64,000 bases of DNA from Theobroma cacao (taxonomy: Eukaryota; Streptophyta; Magnoliopsida; Malvales; Malvaceae): assembly GCF_000208745.1 (NCBI RefSeq), contig NC_030852.1, forward strand, positions 31,698,969-31,762,968. The letters are read 5' to 3'. The notes under the pieces were generated by a model, which saw only the letters and a list, made by a program, of their open reading frames with translations, ran no database searches and was not told the origin of the DNA. Shown piece by piece: positions 43,499 to 56,655 of this stretch; the stretch's first letter is position 1; each line of letters begins with the position of its first letter. Position numbers and translations under genes: made by a program.

Positions 43499-43874
43499 TC
43501 CTTATATAACCTTAATAACATGCGTCACACGCGCATAAAGGCCGTAAAGGCCGCAAAGGACCTCTCTCACGTGTCTATTTCACCAGTCACGTGTTATCTC
43601 TATTCCTACCCAATAGAAACGCGCGTTAGAAGTGCGTGATGAATGTTCTCCTTTACATCAGAGTTTTCTCCCACGCGCTCCATTTTCGCTTCCACGGCGC
43701 TTATACACACTCTGTGGAGCAAATTCTAACACAAATTTCACCTTTCTTTCTCTCTCTCTCAGTTCTATTTTTCTATTTTTTCTTCTCCAAACCCTAACCC
43801 TAACTCAGAAAACAACACCAAAAACCCTAACCCTAATCCTTGGAATAACGATTCGGCAGAGAAAATTTCCTTCC
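43499..43874 (+). promoter_or_regulatory. UPF1 promoter and 5' leader with G-boxes and telo-boxes
   Basis: Two CACGTG G-box cores lie near 43568 and 43589, in a GC-richer stretch with repeated AAGGCCG motifs (43538-43555). A CT-rich run follows at about 43745-43761. Two telo-box clusters, AAACCCTAACCCTAA, lie at about 43789 and 43822 within the probable 5' leader. Telo-boxes are typical of plant translation and RNA-metabolism genes. Confidence 0.6.
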
Positions 43875-46800
43875 ATGGATTCTCAATTCGAAACGGCCTC
43901 GCAACCCGACCCGGCTACCGACGCTTACATCTTCCTCGAATTTAACACCCAAGGCGAGTCCGATTTCGAATACACGGACTTCCGCGACACGATTCGTTCT
44001 TGGCCCACACCCTCCGACACCACTGCCGCCGATCGCTCCGGCTCCGACCACCAGTCGGACACTGCTGCCTCCTCTTCACCCTCTAGCGCTTCCAAAGGCG
44101 CTGGCCGTGGCGCAACGAGCAATAACAACAGCAATAGCAATAGTGTTAGCAATAGTGGGGCCGTGGTTGATGCGTTAGCGACGGGGATTAGTGGATTGAA
44201 TTTTGAGGAGACGGTTGGGGATGAGGATGGCGGTTATGAGTACGGAAAAGGTGATTTCGCCGAGCACGCTTGTAGGTATTGCGGGGTTTCGAATCCAGCT
44301 TGCGTGGTTCGCTGTAACGTTCCTTCGTGTAGGAAGTGGTTTTGTAATTCAAGAGGGAATACATCAGGCTCGCATATTGTGAATCATCTTGTGAGTTTTC
44401 TTCTTTTACTATTATTGTTATTATTTTTAAATATCCTGATTATTTTTAATTGACACTAGATTGACATAGATTTGTTTGTTTGGGATTTAGGTTGAAGTAT
44501 TGAAGGCATGTGTTAGGGAGATAATGCACTAAGTAGAAATGGTGCCTTCTATTTTGGGGTGTTGACTTTGGGATTTTGTTGAGGTTAATATACGTGTATG
44601 TAGATTGAAAAAGGAGATAATTCATATGATTGTTCATGATGCTTTTGAGACGTCTAGATTTTGTAACCAAGTTCATAGGTGCAGTTTTGAAAGTTTAAAC
44701 TAGGTATTTCTGGTAGAAATTTGACTCAATAATGAAATTTGAGCTTGTTGATCAGATATGTTTCAGTTATGTGTGAAGGAGTGCATGAAATTATGGCATC
44801 ATTTAGTGCCTCCCTTCTCTCTTATAGGCTATTCTGAGATTAAAATAAGAGAGTTTTGTTTGTTTTAATTGAAGGCAATTTTTGTCCTTTATTTCTTTTG
44901 GAGGTTACACATGATGCTGATACTTAGAGAAACTGTTTTTTCTTGAATAAAGGGGTTTTATTAGAAGGCAATTAGAAGCCAGATATTCCTCTAAATATCT
45001 TCAGACAGATTCGTATGTTCGAATATGGTTAGTGTATGAATCTGTGGGACCTGGGTTGATAGTTGTTGAAAGGAAGGGATGTTAGAAGGCAATCAGAAGT
45101 AAGGCCTTCATTCTAGATACTGTGAGACTGGCTTTTTTGTTGGAATTATAACATGATGACCATTTTTCTTTACTCTGGGAATCAATTTTGTTTGATTTAT
45201 TAACATATGTGCAGTACCAGTGTTGATTGTTGCCACTGTTAAGCACACCATTGCTTTTCTTATGCTTTCATCATATCTTCCTGTAGCTTGGTATCTGTCT
45301 TTCATGGTCATGGGAGGTTTGTTTCCTCTACTGATTTTGCAATATGACACCTTTTGTTCGTTTTCTCTTTTCTCATCCAATATACATTGCTTTCATTAAC
45401 CCAGAAGACCTGACAACAGTAACATCATTCTAGTAGTTTACATTTTTTTTTTCACGTGAACAAAAAAATATGTTTGCGGATTCCTTTAGTCTAGGGATGA
45501 TGCTGTGGGAACTTGGGCTTAATACAATTGGGACTAAATTGGATGTTTGTGACTGAGTAAGTTTTCAAAACGTACCTTGTTACTCAAGCTTGTCTAGGAA
45601 AGTCCTTTCACATAGCTGTAGGGTGTAATTCTATTGGAAAAAGTTTCGTTTAGTTGTGTGCTTGCCATAGTTTGTTGCACATCTGTTAGTATGCTCAAAC
45701 CACTATTGCATTTCAGTTGCTTTTAGTAATTTTGTACGTTTATCGTTCAGTAACTGAGATTAATTGAATGAATATTAACAAGTTTACTAGATTATCCAGT
45801 TGGGGATAGTCAGTGGATGCTTGATTACTGAGTTTGATTTTTTGTTCCTTTTTAGGTACGAGCTAAACACAAGGAAGTCTGCCTTCATAAGGATAGTCCT
45901 TTGGGAGAAACAATTCTTGAATGCTACAACTGTGGATGCAGAAATGTTTTCCTTCTTGGTTTTATATCTGCTAAGACAGAGAGTGTTGTTGTTCTTCTTT
46001 GTAGGGAACCTTGTTTGAATGTTAATGCTTTGAAAGACATGAATTGGGACTTGAGTCAGTGGTGTCCCCTTATTGATGATAGGTGCTTTTTGCAGTGGCT
46101 GGTTAAGGTTGGTGTTTCTTTAATCACATGGAGGGCTTATTCATTTGGGGACTTTCTAATACATTTCACTTCCACAGATCCCATCCGAACAAGAACAGTT
46201 AAGGGCACGACAGATAAGTGCTCAACAAATAAACAAGGTAGAAGAGCTTTGGAAGACAAATCCTGATGCCTCCCTTGAAGATCTTGAGAAGCCTGGTGTA
46301 GATGATGAACCTCAGCCTGTGGCCTTGAAATATGAAGATGCTTATCAGGTGCCCACTTTTTCAATAATTGCACTATTTTGCTTTGCTTTATTATTTTTAG
46401 AAGACAAGAAGTTATGTCATATAACATGTTGGTAACTAATTAAGTTGATGCTTTCCCTTGCAGTATCAAAATGTTTTTGCGCCACTTATTAAGCTGGAAG
46501 CTGACTATGATAAAGTATGTATCATCATGTTCACGCTCCTCCCCCAACCACCCTCAAATTAATTGTTTATGCAATATTCTTTCATTTCTTTAAAATGTAG
46601 TGAAAGAATATAGGTTTAACATTCAAAATTTTGTTTTTGGCAGATGATGAAAGAATCTCAAAGCAAGGACAATGTCACAGTTCGATGGGATATTGGGTTA
46701 AACAAGAAACGTATTGCATATTTTGTCTTTCCAAAGGTGCTTTACTGTAGTAGTTTTATTAACACCTCGCCCCCTTTCCCTCTGTATGACAATGTCTCTT

Positions 46801-49800
46801 TTAATTTATAAGTCAATAAATGTTAAACCTGATTTGTGATGCTATAGGAAGACAATGAGCTTCGTCTAGTACCTGGTGATGAGTTGCGACTGCGGTATTC
46901 AGGAGATGCTGCCCACCCAGCATGGCAGGCTGTTGGGCATGTGGTATGTTCCTTTATGAGCTTGCCCATTTAATTATGTTTTGATGCATGCCTTTAATTT
47001 TTGTTTGCATTCCTTGGTAAGGTTTATGCATTTGGTGCACTTCTGGGAACATACTTATAAATTATCTTTCTGTTGTTTCAGATCAAGCTAACGGCACAAG
47101 AGGAGGTTGCCCTTGAGCTCCGTGCCAGTCAGGTAGTTATGATATTTTTTTGTTCTTTTGGTGGATTTTGGCTTTTGGGAGGTACATAAAGATTGGTGCT
47201 TATCGTTATTGTGGTGCAGGGAGTGCCTGTTGATGTGAACCATGGGTTTAGTGTTGATTTTGTCTGGAAGAGTACAAGCTTTGACCGGATGCAGGGGGCA
47301 ATGAAAACATTTGCAGTCGATGAAACAAGTGTTAGTGGGTAGGTTAGATGACTTTGTTTTCTTTAGATTTGTTTGTGTTTCTAGATTGTTATTGCAGAAA
47401 TTATCATGTGCATTCTTTTCATTTTTATGTGTTAGTATTTCCATTTTGTTTTAGCTGTTTTTGTCTAGATTCAAACTTTCATTTTTATGTGTTAGTATTT
47501 TCATTTTGTTTTAGCTGTTTTTGTCTAGATTCAAAACTTTATGTTATTTATCCCAGAGGTCATGCATCTGTTGAACTTGAATTGTTTGTCCCATCCAAGT
47601 GAATTAATTGGTTTATTTTTTGCAGATATATTTACCACCATTTGCTTGGCCATGAAGTTGAGGTTCAGATGGTTCGTAACACATTGCCTCGTCGTTTTGG
47701 TGCACCTGGTCTGCCAGAATTGAATGCATCTCAAGTATGACTGTTTTGCCATTTGTTTGGCTTCATATAATTTTTGCTAAACAGCTGTTTTTTGCATCAA
47801 GTTGTTTTGAGCTTCCTTTGTTGGACAGGTTTTTGCTGTAAAGAGTGTTCTTCAGAAGCCTATAAGCTTGATTCAGGGGCCCCCTGGCACAGGAAAAACT
47901 GTCACTTCTGCTGCCATTGTATATCACATGGCTAAACAGGGTCAGGGGCAGGTAAGAACTTCAATGAGTCTCATAGTTCACCATTAGTTTTGTTACTATT
48001 TCTCATATTTCATTCTCTTATAAGGTTCTGGTGTGTGCTCCAAGTAATGTGGCTGTTGATCAGCTAGCTGAAAAGATAAGTGCTACTGGGTTAAAGGTAA
48101 AGAAATTAAACTCTGCTTGTGGTTTTGCTAATTGTCATTGACAATGTTGTACTTTATTATTGTGGTAATTTTAGGCTTTTCTTAATCATCTGCCTTTTGC
48201 ATGCTTGTTGCCATTTAGTATAAGTTCTTTAGGTGTTGGTTGTTATTGATACAATGGAAACATCTGGGCAAAAAGTATTGCTGGTAAAGAAGCCTAATTC
48301 CACCCGAAGCTTATTTTTTTGTCATTTTTTTTCTTTGTTATAATAAAATAATACAGAATTGTGACAAGTGTACTGATTGTTTTTTCTTCCTTTTCCCCCA
48401 TTAAATGATGTCTCTTATTTGCATTTCCTAGTTGTTGCTTTTCTATCTTTTTAAGCTAGCCATGTAAGTTATCCATTTATCTGAACTAGTTTGAATATCA
48501 ACAATTTAATGTGATTCCCCACAAGTGAATGGCTGGTGTCTCTTATATTTTCCATTTTTTGCGAGGGGGTTTGATGGATTAGTAACATAATGCAATGGTA
48601 TGTATATGAAGTTAAAACAAATTTTGAGCAACCGATATGATGCTTTGGAAGCATGCAGTCATTAGAAACATTGCACTCATGTTCTTATTTCTTCTAATGT
48701 GCATCTTATGATGCGTTGGTTATGTTACATTCTGGGCAAATATGATTAGACATCTTGAAGCTTTAACTTGTATTTATTTGTAAATTGATTCTAGTTCACC
48801 AATGTGTTTTTTGTCCAAAGGTTGTAAGGCTTTGTGCGAAATCAAGGGAAGCCGTGAGTTCTCCTGTTGAACATTTGACGCTTCATTATCAGGTTTGTGG
48901 TGTCTAATTCTGCCACCTGCTGTTGTTTTGTATTTATTGTTCATTGAACTATTCATATTTGCAATGAGTGCATGTAGGTTCGACATCTTGACACATCTGA
49001 GAAGAGTGAACTTCACAAGTTACAACAATTGAAAGATGAACAAGGTAGGGATCATTGTCCAGCTGTCAATGATGAAAAAATTAATTAGATGGATTTTTCT
49101 TTTGATGAAAATCTTCAGTTAGAATTTACTGAGGCATGACCCTGCTTAAACTGGGATGAAAAGGAATTCTTCAATTAAGTTACAGAGTGACAATGAATGT
49201 GCATGTCTGAAATTTGAAAATTTTAACTTCTCCTGGATTTTCTCTAATGCTAGAATGCCTTGTTATTTTGACCCCAAATTTTCAGGTGAGTTGTCAAGCA
49301 GTGATGAGAAAAAGTACAAAGCACTGAAGCGAGCAACAGAGAGGGAAATATCCCAAAGTGCTGATGTCATTTGTTGCACTTGTGTTGGGGCTGGAGATCC
49401 TAGATTGGCTAATTTTCGGTTCCGCCAGGTTGAATACATCATATATGTAGCATTCAACAATTACTAAACAAATAAAAGAACTTACGCTCTCTTTGTTCCT
49501 TTATTTAGGTTCTTATTGATGAATCTACTCAGGCGACAGAACCTGAGTGTCTCATTCCTTTAGTTCTTGGAGCGAAGCAGGTAATGAAGGATCAAAGTTA
49601 AAAGAGATGTACTTTCCCATTCAAAAAAATGATATATACTTTCTCTCACTACCCTGGAATGTTTCTTGTTTGGTCTTCTAACGTGTATACTTTTATTTTA
49701 GGTTGTTCTTGTCGGTGATCATTGCCAACTTGGTCCTGTTATTATGTGCAAGAAAGCAGCTCGTGCAGGACTAGCGCAGTCTCTATTTGAACGTCTAGTT

Positions 49801-52800
49801 TTACTTGGTGTTAAACCAATTAGATTGCAGGTGATGTCCCTATATGTTTGTTGGTGATTTCTTGCATTGTTTGCTTTTCTAACATGCTCACAAATGTGTA
49901 GGGATATTGTTTGTGAGTATTTATCTGGTCTTTGAGATGTAATGAAGTTCCTGTTGTTGCTAGCAAGCCTAAATATTTAAGTGCATTTCATTCAAAACTT
50001 AGTGCATTGAAATTTTTAAAGAAATGAGATTTCTTCTTTGTTTGCAGAGGTTGTTTGTGAGTGTCACCTAATACTAATTTTTTTGTTAGAGAATGTTATT
50101 ATTGTTAGTTCAGTACATTTTTAGATTTTTCTCATGTTATTTTCTTTGGTCATTGTAAATAAGTTTTTACTTCCCTCCATTTGTATATTGAAGTATCACA
50201 TTTGGTAGTAGTATTGCTTTTAAGATGATCAAAAAATTGGCCGCAAGTGACTTACTGGTCTTGAAACTTCATGTTTATTCACCACTTTTTAATTTCTTTT
50301 GCCCTTTAGATGTTGATAGCTTGATGTGATAATGATCTACTTGTTAATTTTTAAATATTAAAATTTACATATCCTGCTTTTTATTGCATCTTATTTATAT
50401 TGGGATTATCAAATTGTCTATTGTAGTCATTGTGGTTGAAAAATATCAATATGGCTGGAATTGTTCCTGCCAAGTCTGGCTGATTAATGGATTCTTTTTC
50501 TAACTTCATGTGAATGTAATTGCTAATGGAAAACATGTACTCATCTGATAGGAAATATTTTCTATTCTATTTTAGGTTCAATACCGAATGCACCCGTGTT
50601 TGTCAGAGTTTCCTTCTAACAGCTTCTATGAAGGCACATTACAAAATGGAGTGACAATCAATGAAAGGCAGTCATCGGGCATTGATTTTCCTTGGCCTGT
50701 GCCAAATCGTCCCATGTTTTTTTATGTACAGGTACTGTAACTGTGGTCAGGATTGTAATAATCAAAATACAACTTTGTTCTACCATGTGCCTGCTTATCT
50801 TTTGTCCCCATGAATATTCTTCTTACCCATCTCTCCTTGTCTGTTGGTGGGGTAGGGAGGAGAAGGGGAAGGACATCTAAATGTTTTAATTTGCGGTCCA
50901 GTTCTTTATTTATTCCATGGTTATGTTTTGTAATTGCATAATTTTGTTTTAGATGGGACAAGAGGAGATTAGTGCTAGCGGAACATCATATCTCAATCGA
51001 ACTGAGGCCGCAAATGTTGAGAAGATTGTAACCACATTCTTGAGGAGTGGTGTTGTTCCTAGTCAGGTAATTTTCTGGTTTTTTTTTTGTTTTCTTTTCA
51101 GATGGTGTAACAACTGTTTTAATATTTTGCAGATTGGGGTCATAACACCTTATGAGGGACAAAGGGCATATATTGTGAATTATATGTCAAGAAATGGTGC
51201 TTTGAGACAGCAGCTTTACAAGGAAATTGAGGTAATGTGTCGATTTGAATTTTAAGGATAAATGCTTTTATAATATTTGGCCATAATGTAGTTATTTATT
51301 ATTTAATTTGTGGGGTTATATCAGGTTGCAAGTGTTGATTCATTCCAAGGACGGGAAAAAGATTACATCATCTTGTCTTGTGTGAGAAGTAATGAACATC
51401 AGGTTGGTTGTTGGTTAGCATATCTATATTAGATGTGAAAAAACATTTGCAGCATCTTCATGAATGAATTTTAAATCTGACTTAATAAATCAGTGTTGTA
51501 GTCTTGTGGCAAACTAATTTTCAATTTCTTGACTATCCATAAGATTGTTAAAATGGTTTGTTGTGCTTAATATTTCTCATTTCTTTGGTGGATCAGCCTC
51601 TAGTTATGTTTTTCATTCAAAGTCTAGTACTAATATTTTAACCACTCTTCCTCTCTCTATGCTTTAAATATGAGAAAAACTAACATGTTGGTGCTTAACT
51701 GTTTTATCCAATTTTTTAGGGCATTGGATTTCTAAATGATCCTCGCAGGCTCAATGTTGCCCTAACACGTGCTCGATATGGTATTGTAATTCTTGGAAAC
51801 CCTAAAGTTCTTAGCAAACAACCTCTGTGGAATGGTTTATTGACACATTACAAGGTATCGTCTTGCGTATTTTTGTAACCATGCTATTCGTAGTGATTGC
51901 AAATGCTAAAGCTAGCCTAGTGTTAATTGTGCCTTGGAGAATCTTGCAATCCTGGTAACTGATCTCCTTCTGCTGAAAATTGCAGGAACACGAGTGCCTG
52001 GTTGAAGGACCCCTCAATAACTTGAAGCAGAGTATGGTTCAATTCCAAAAGCCCAAAAAGGTTTGTGTATGGAATGAAAGGATAGTGCCTGTTATCTGTT
52101 CAAATTTTTAGCTTTTGATTTTGCTTGTTGCCTCTCCTAATTATTTTTAGTTATCAGAGGTTGTCAAGGATAAATGTGAATTCAAATAATGTTTGTTTAT
52201 GTTTCTTATAGATCTACAATGACCGGAGACTTTTCTTTGGTGGTGGACCTGGGATTGTGCCTAATGATAATATTGGGTCTGCTGCCTCATCTAGTCCAAA
52301 TGCTGATAGAAGAAGCAGTCGTGCTAGGGGTAAGCTCTTGCGCATCTTGAGTTTACAAGTCACATGTTATTTGTATTATATTATCACTTTGGAAATATGT
52401 AAGTGATATGTCTCGTACTGCCATACGCAATGACAGTAGAATATGCCTTTGGCACTTGTATAAATTAGTGTTGACTGGGATTCTTCCCTGCTTAAATATA
52501 ACATGCACCTTCTGATGTTGCCAATTACAGGTACTTATATGCCTCCAGGCCCGCCCAATGGTACTCACAAGCCTGGAGTGCACCCTACTGGATTCCCAAT
52601 GCCTCGGGTTCCTCTTCCACCATTCCCTGGTTCTCCTTCTCAGCCTTATGCTATTCCAACTCGTGGAGCTGTACATGGACCAGTGGGAGCTGTCCCCCAG
52701 GTCCCTCAACCAGGAAGTCGAGGCTTTGGGGCTGGGCGTGGTAATGCAGGTGCTCCTATTGGTAGTCATCTCCCACACCAGCAAGGCACGCAGCAAAATG

Positions 52801-54408
52801 TTGGAACAATTGGATCTACTTTTAACTTTCCTCTGGAGAATCCAAACAGCCAGCCATCTGTGGGTGGTCCATTATCTCAACCTGGATTTGTTAACAATGT
52901 TCGTATTTTATTTTTTCCCCTTTCTCACTGTTTTAGTTTTGTGCCTTTAATCCTTTTTTGACATTCTGGAATCTGAGTATGTTTATTATCTCTAATAGAT
53001 GCCAGTCCAAGGGCCAAGCCAAACATTTCGTGATGGATTTTCGATGGGGGGAATGTCCCAGGTATTAAATTACATGCAGGAATCTTCTATTTTTTTCCCT
53101 TAAATAATTACAATTTATGTTCTTGATAACAACTTAAAATTGGTTTGTTTGACCATCGCACAGGATTTCTTGGGTGATGATTTCAAGAGCCAAGGCTCAC
53201 ATGTTCCTTATAATGTTGCTGACTTTTCAACTCAGGTATAGGCTGTGGACTTATTTTTTATTGTCTTAATATATCTTCTCAATTCTGTATGACTTACATT
53301 GGTTAGTGGGGTTTGCCGGTATTTGCTTGAAATTTAAAATTTAATTATTGGAGATTGTATCAGTGGTTCCCCTCATTGCCAACTTGCCAAGCCTCAATGT
53401 TATGGTCTAAAATAAGTAAACCTGTACAAAACTGAGTATCATCCCTGAGGCCTTAAAGCATTGTGAAGGGGGTATTGAAGATGTTTAGAATAATCTTTTT
53501 TCAATAATTTTCTCTTCTCTTTGTAATTTTTTTTTTTGAATAATCGTCTCTTTGTAATTTTCTGTCGGCAAAACAAGAAAGTTTCTTTTGGTGTTTGACT
53601 TCCTGTCTGATACTGTCTATTGCTTGACTATGTGTTTGGCATGTAGGCTTCTCAGAGTGCCTATGCTGTTGATTATGTTACACAAGGAGCACAGGGTGGG
53701 TTTCCAGGGAACTTCCTAAACCAGAATTCTCAAGCTGGATATTCTCGTTTTGGCACTGGAAATGATTTCATGTCTCAGGTTTGCCCAAAGTGCTGTGGTG
53801 TAATTAGTTTTATGTTTTATTCCTTGTTTTTCTTCTAACAAATATCTGTTTTTACAGGACTACATGAATCATGGATCACAAGGCCTGTTTACTCAGGTTG
53901 GCTTTAATGACCCTTCACAAGATGATGCATCACAGAGCCACTTTGGTGTGGCTAATCCAAACCAGCTTCAGTCTCAGGTTGCTTCTTGAGCTGATTGCTT
54001 GTTGATAGAGAATTATTGTTAATAAATTTATCAAATTGGTGAGATTTAAAATATATTTTCTAAGCAGACAGTTGCCAGTTAATGCTAGTAAATTAGAACT
54101 GCCGGGGTGGTAGTCTTTCTGTCGGGTGGTAGAGTTCATATGTGTTCATCTGCCTGGGAATCTGTCACATTGTAGTTACACATTTTCTGACATTTTTTGG
54201 GCCGTACATTTTGTGACCTTAGTAAGTTCTTTTCTGCATTAAACGGGAGTATAAATTGCTTATCTATTTGCAGGGCTTGATGAATTCTCTCTACTCCCAG
54301 CCCTTTGCCCACTACAACACACAGCCACTAAACTTGCAGGCTCCTCAACAGCAGCAACCTCAGCAGGGCCAGGGCTCTCAAAACCAGAAACTTCACTATA
54401 ATGGTTAA
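43875..54408 (+). CDS. UPF1: RNA helicase UPF1, nonsense-mediated decay
   Basis: Superfamily-1 ATP-dependent RNA helicase, core factor of nonsense-mediated mRNA decay, cytoplasmic. Twenty-nine exons, 1266 residues: 43875..44390, 45856..46107, 46178..46348, 46464..46514, 46644..46736, 46848..46943, 47082..47132, 47220..47338, 47626..47734, 47829..47951, 48025..48096, 48821..48892, 48978..49044, 49286..49428, 49509..49580, 49702..49830, 50576..50731, 50953..51066, 51133..51231, 51325..51402, 51720..51854, 51986..52060, 52212..52329, 52531..52898, 52999..53061, 53164..53235, 53647..53778, 53858..53977, 54274..54408. Every junction is GT..AG and all phases close. The N-terminus is Ser/Asn-rich, followed by the Cys/His zinc domain ([28 protein letters not shown]) that binds UPF2. 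Helicase motif I is GPPGTGKT (about 503-510), motif II DEST (649-652), then QYRMHP and motif [12 protein letters not shown]. The C-terminus is Gly/Pro/Gln-rich with many SQ/TQ sites, the usual SMG1-type phosphorylation sites. Length is close to Arabidopsis UPF1 (LBA1). Confidence 0.96.
47417..47536. repeat. 60-bp tandem duplication in UPF1 intron 8
   Basis: Two adjacent copies of exactly 60 bases (47417-47476 and 47477-47536), each with ATTTTTATGTGTTAG and TAGCTGTTTTTGTCTAG, differ at about one or two positions. It looks recent. Confidence 0.9.
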
Positions 54409-55182
54409 GAATAAGGATGCATTTGGATGTGATGGGTTATAGTCTTTGCAATCAGCAACTTGGTTTGTGCTGTCCTTGTGTGCCCAAAATATATCCTGCT
54501 CTGAAGTGCAAAATGTTTGCCGGTTTGAGGTCAGTCTAGTTCTGTCCATAACCCGTAAGATATGATTCCTGATGATGGGAATAAATATAATTGGAGTAAG
54601 GGTAATGGCTAGCTATGGGGCTATGTGCAAACACTGGCAGTGCATCCAGGGCTGAGAAAGAAAAGGATAACCCCAAATACCTGCTTGAAGTTTTGCATTG
54701 TTTTGAAGAAAAAGGTTATTGATTCAAGAGAGAGCATTACATGGTAAGGTTTTGTGGAAAGGGTTTGATGATAACAGACGGCAGGCCGTTTGTCGACTTA
54801 CGGGATAAACCCATTATAGATACAGAAAGCAGTTACAGGTGATAATTTTTGTACAGCATGCTGGGGAAAATTGCCTGACCCTTTCAGCTCTTCCTGACAT
54901 GTAACATTACTCTTCACTATTGTTAGTAGACGACGGCGATATGCTAGAAGTGTTTCCTAGTGCTTGTAGACATGACTGGTATATATGAAATGTTGATGAT
55001 GGCTTTGATGTGAGAAAATTGGGTTTGTTTGACTTAGATTTGCTTTCCCTGGTATAGAATACATAGAATGTCATCATGTTTTTCCACGCCATTTCTTTCA
55101 ACTGAATTGTTCCTTCTGTTTCCTTTTTGTGAAAGCTGGGATGACTCAAAAATGAGTTTAGGCTGAAGATCAAAGTTTTGTT
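54409..55182. other. Convergent 3' flanks of UPF1 and the methyltransferase
   Basis: The UPF1 3' UTR occupies the left; an AATAAA at 54580-54585 is a candidate polyadenylation signal. Only short chance frames occur. No other gene is supported. Confidence 0.5.
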
Positions 55183-55872
55183 CTAAAACTCACGCACAGG
55201 TGTAGTTGAAACGTTACAATTTTCTGCAAGCGGTGGCACGATTTGGAAGATGGCAAACTCGTTACAATCTTCCACTCCCTCTTGGACACCGAGTTGACTC
55301 GTCACTATCTCAACAACCTGGAAGCCTTGGTCCCTCAACTCGTTCAAGCATTCACCTGTCCACGGCCTCAACTCGCTTGCCGCCCATATTTCAGTACCCT
55401 CTTCGCAGATCCTTTTGAGCGTCCTACTCAGCCCCACCATCTCCTCCGGGTCATAGAACACATCACTCATCAAAACCACATCAAACGTGCTTGACTCAGT
55501 GAGTCCGCTTATTGACTCGTCTGATCCCCAAACGAGTTCTCTCACGTCAACTCTTCCTTCGAACCCATTAGCTTCAACGTTTTTCAAGAGTCCAGCAAGG
55601 AGCGGTTGGACATCGGTGAGCAATACCCGGGTGGCGCCAAGCAGAGCCGCTGTCAAGCCTGGGAGGCCCGCTCCAGCTCCGAGCTCGATGACAGCCTTGC
55701 CATGAAAATTGAGGTGAGTGGGCATCCAGTGAGACAAAACAAGGGCTGAGTCCCAGAGCCATGAGCCGGTGAGTGGGCGACCAGTGACCGAGTCACAGAC
55801 ATCGTCGAGTTCGTGGACTATAAGGCTGTGGTTGAGGTTGTGAGCTGCCACTTGGATTTCTCTTACGCCCAT
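55183..55872 (-). CDS. METTL21-type (Methyltransf_16) SAM-dependent methyltransferase
   Basis: Single-exon gene, 229 residues, start MGVREIQVAAHN. It belongs to the seven-beta-strand lysine methyltransferase group whose known members modify non-histone proteins such as chaperones and elongation factors. Motifs: TGSWLWDSALVLSHWM before the SAM site, motif I VIELGAGAGLPGLTAALLGA, post-I acidic loop VLLTDVQPLLAGLLKNVEAN, and DVVLMSDVFYDP, the (D/E)xx(F/Y) position of this family. The C-terminal half (GTEIWAASELRPWTGECLNE) fits the fold. The length is normal and no targeting peptide is visible, so cytosolic or nuclear action is likely. The substrate cannot be told. A TATATATG about 56-63 bases upstream is a candidate TATA box. 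The plus-strand frames at 55206-55494 and 55487-55705 are mirror frames of this gene. Confidence 0.88.
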   Translation of the reverse strand: MGVREIQVAAHNLNHSLIVHELDDVCDSVTGRPLTGSWLWDSALVLSHWMPTHLNFHGKAVIELGAGAGLPGLTAALLGATRVLLTDVQPLLAGLLKNVEANGFEGRVDVRELVWGSDESISGLTESSTFDVVLMSDVFYDPEEMVGLSRTLKRICEEGTEIWAASELRPWTGECLNELRDQGFQVVEIVTSQLGVQEGVEDCNEFAIFQIVPPLAENCNVSTTPVREF

Positions 55873-56655
55873 GCGCTGTGGAGGTTAGCTTTGGCTCTCC
55901 GTTTGTGTTGGCCGTCCTTTTCTTATACATATATAAGCCTTGGTAGTTTTTATTCTGTCTGATCTTCGTTTGATACCCAATAAAAAACAAAGAAAGGAAA
56001 AAGACGAGGTTGCGTTTCATTTGGTGGGCAAGCAAGCGTGAAAAGCACGTTGCTAGTAAATGCCGGGAGATTCCTCAGAATAATGCCTTTTAACGATGAC
56101 CCTTGTACCTCTCCATCAGAGAACGATGATCCTTGTACCTCTCCATCAGAGTCCGTAGTTCTTGTACTTTGAACAAGTCCTTGAAACCACTGTAAAATAA
56201 GGACACAAGCAAAATTGCCACTTCAAAAACCAACCCAACCCAGTTGGATATTATGGCTAAATAAAGTAGCTAATTCTTTTTTTTTTTTGGATTAATTGTT
56301 TGCCAATTTTTTATTTTAAAAATCAAATTGTTCAAATTAAGATGTAAACTTTTTGGAATTTATCTATTTACTGATAATATAGAAAACAAAAAAAATACAA
56401 AAAGTTTCAACCTTCTTGATGTTAGCTTCAAATTTTTTATATCAGTATAGAATTTGAAGATTTTTAATTCTTTTGTACGAGCGCAGAAGTAAAAACTGCT
56501 CGACCATTGAGAGAATGATACAATTTGTTTTCCGATGCAAAATTGTTTCTAAAAGGGGTGGGGGGGGGGGGGGAGGAGAAGAATTGGTTATAAAAGAAGC
56601 ATACAACAAAAAGAAGAAAGAAAAATAACAACATATTTGCACCTATCTACAATTC
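55873..56655. other. Spacer between the methyltransferase and VPS53
   Basis: It holds the methyltransferase promoter, a 30-bp tandem duplication at 56092-56151, a poly-G run of about 14 bases near 56560-56575 and the VPS53 3' UTR. No coding region is supported. Confidence 0.5.
56092..56151. repeat. 30-bp tandem duplication
   Basis: Two adjacent copies contain CTTGTACCTCTCCATCAGAG and differ by one base. Confidence 0.85.

Noticed and set aside
43632..43874. N-terminal extension of UPF1 exon 1 in frame
   Set aside because: It begins at a GTG codon, crosses the telo-box leader and is not like UPF1 N-termini; MDSQFE at 43875 fits the family.
55206..55705. Plus-strand frames opposite the methyltransferase gene
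   Set aside because: They are mirror frames; the minus-strand protein has full methyltransferase motifs.
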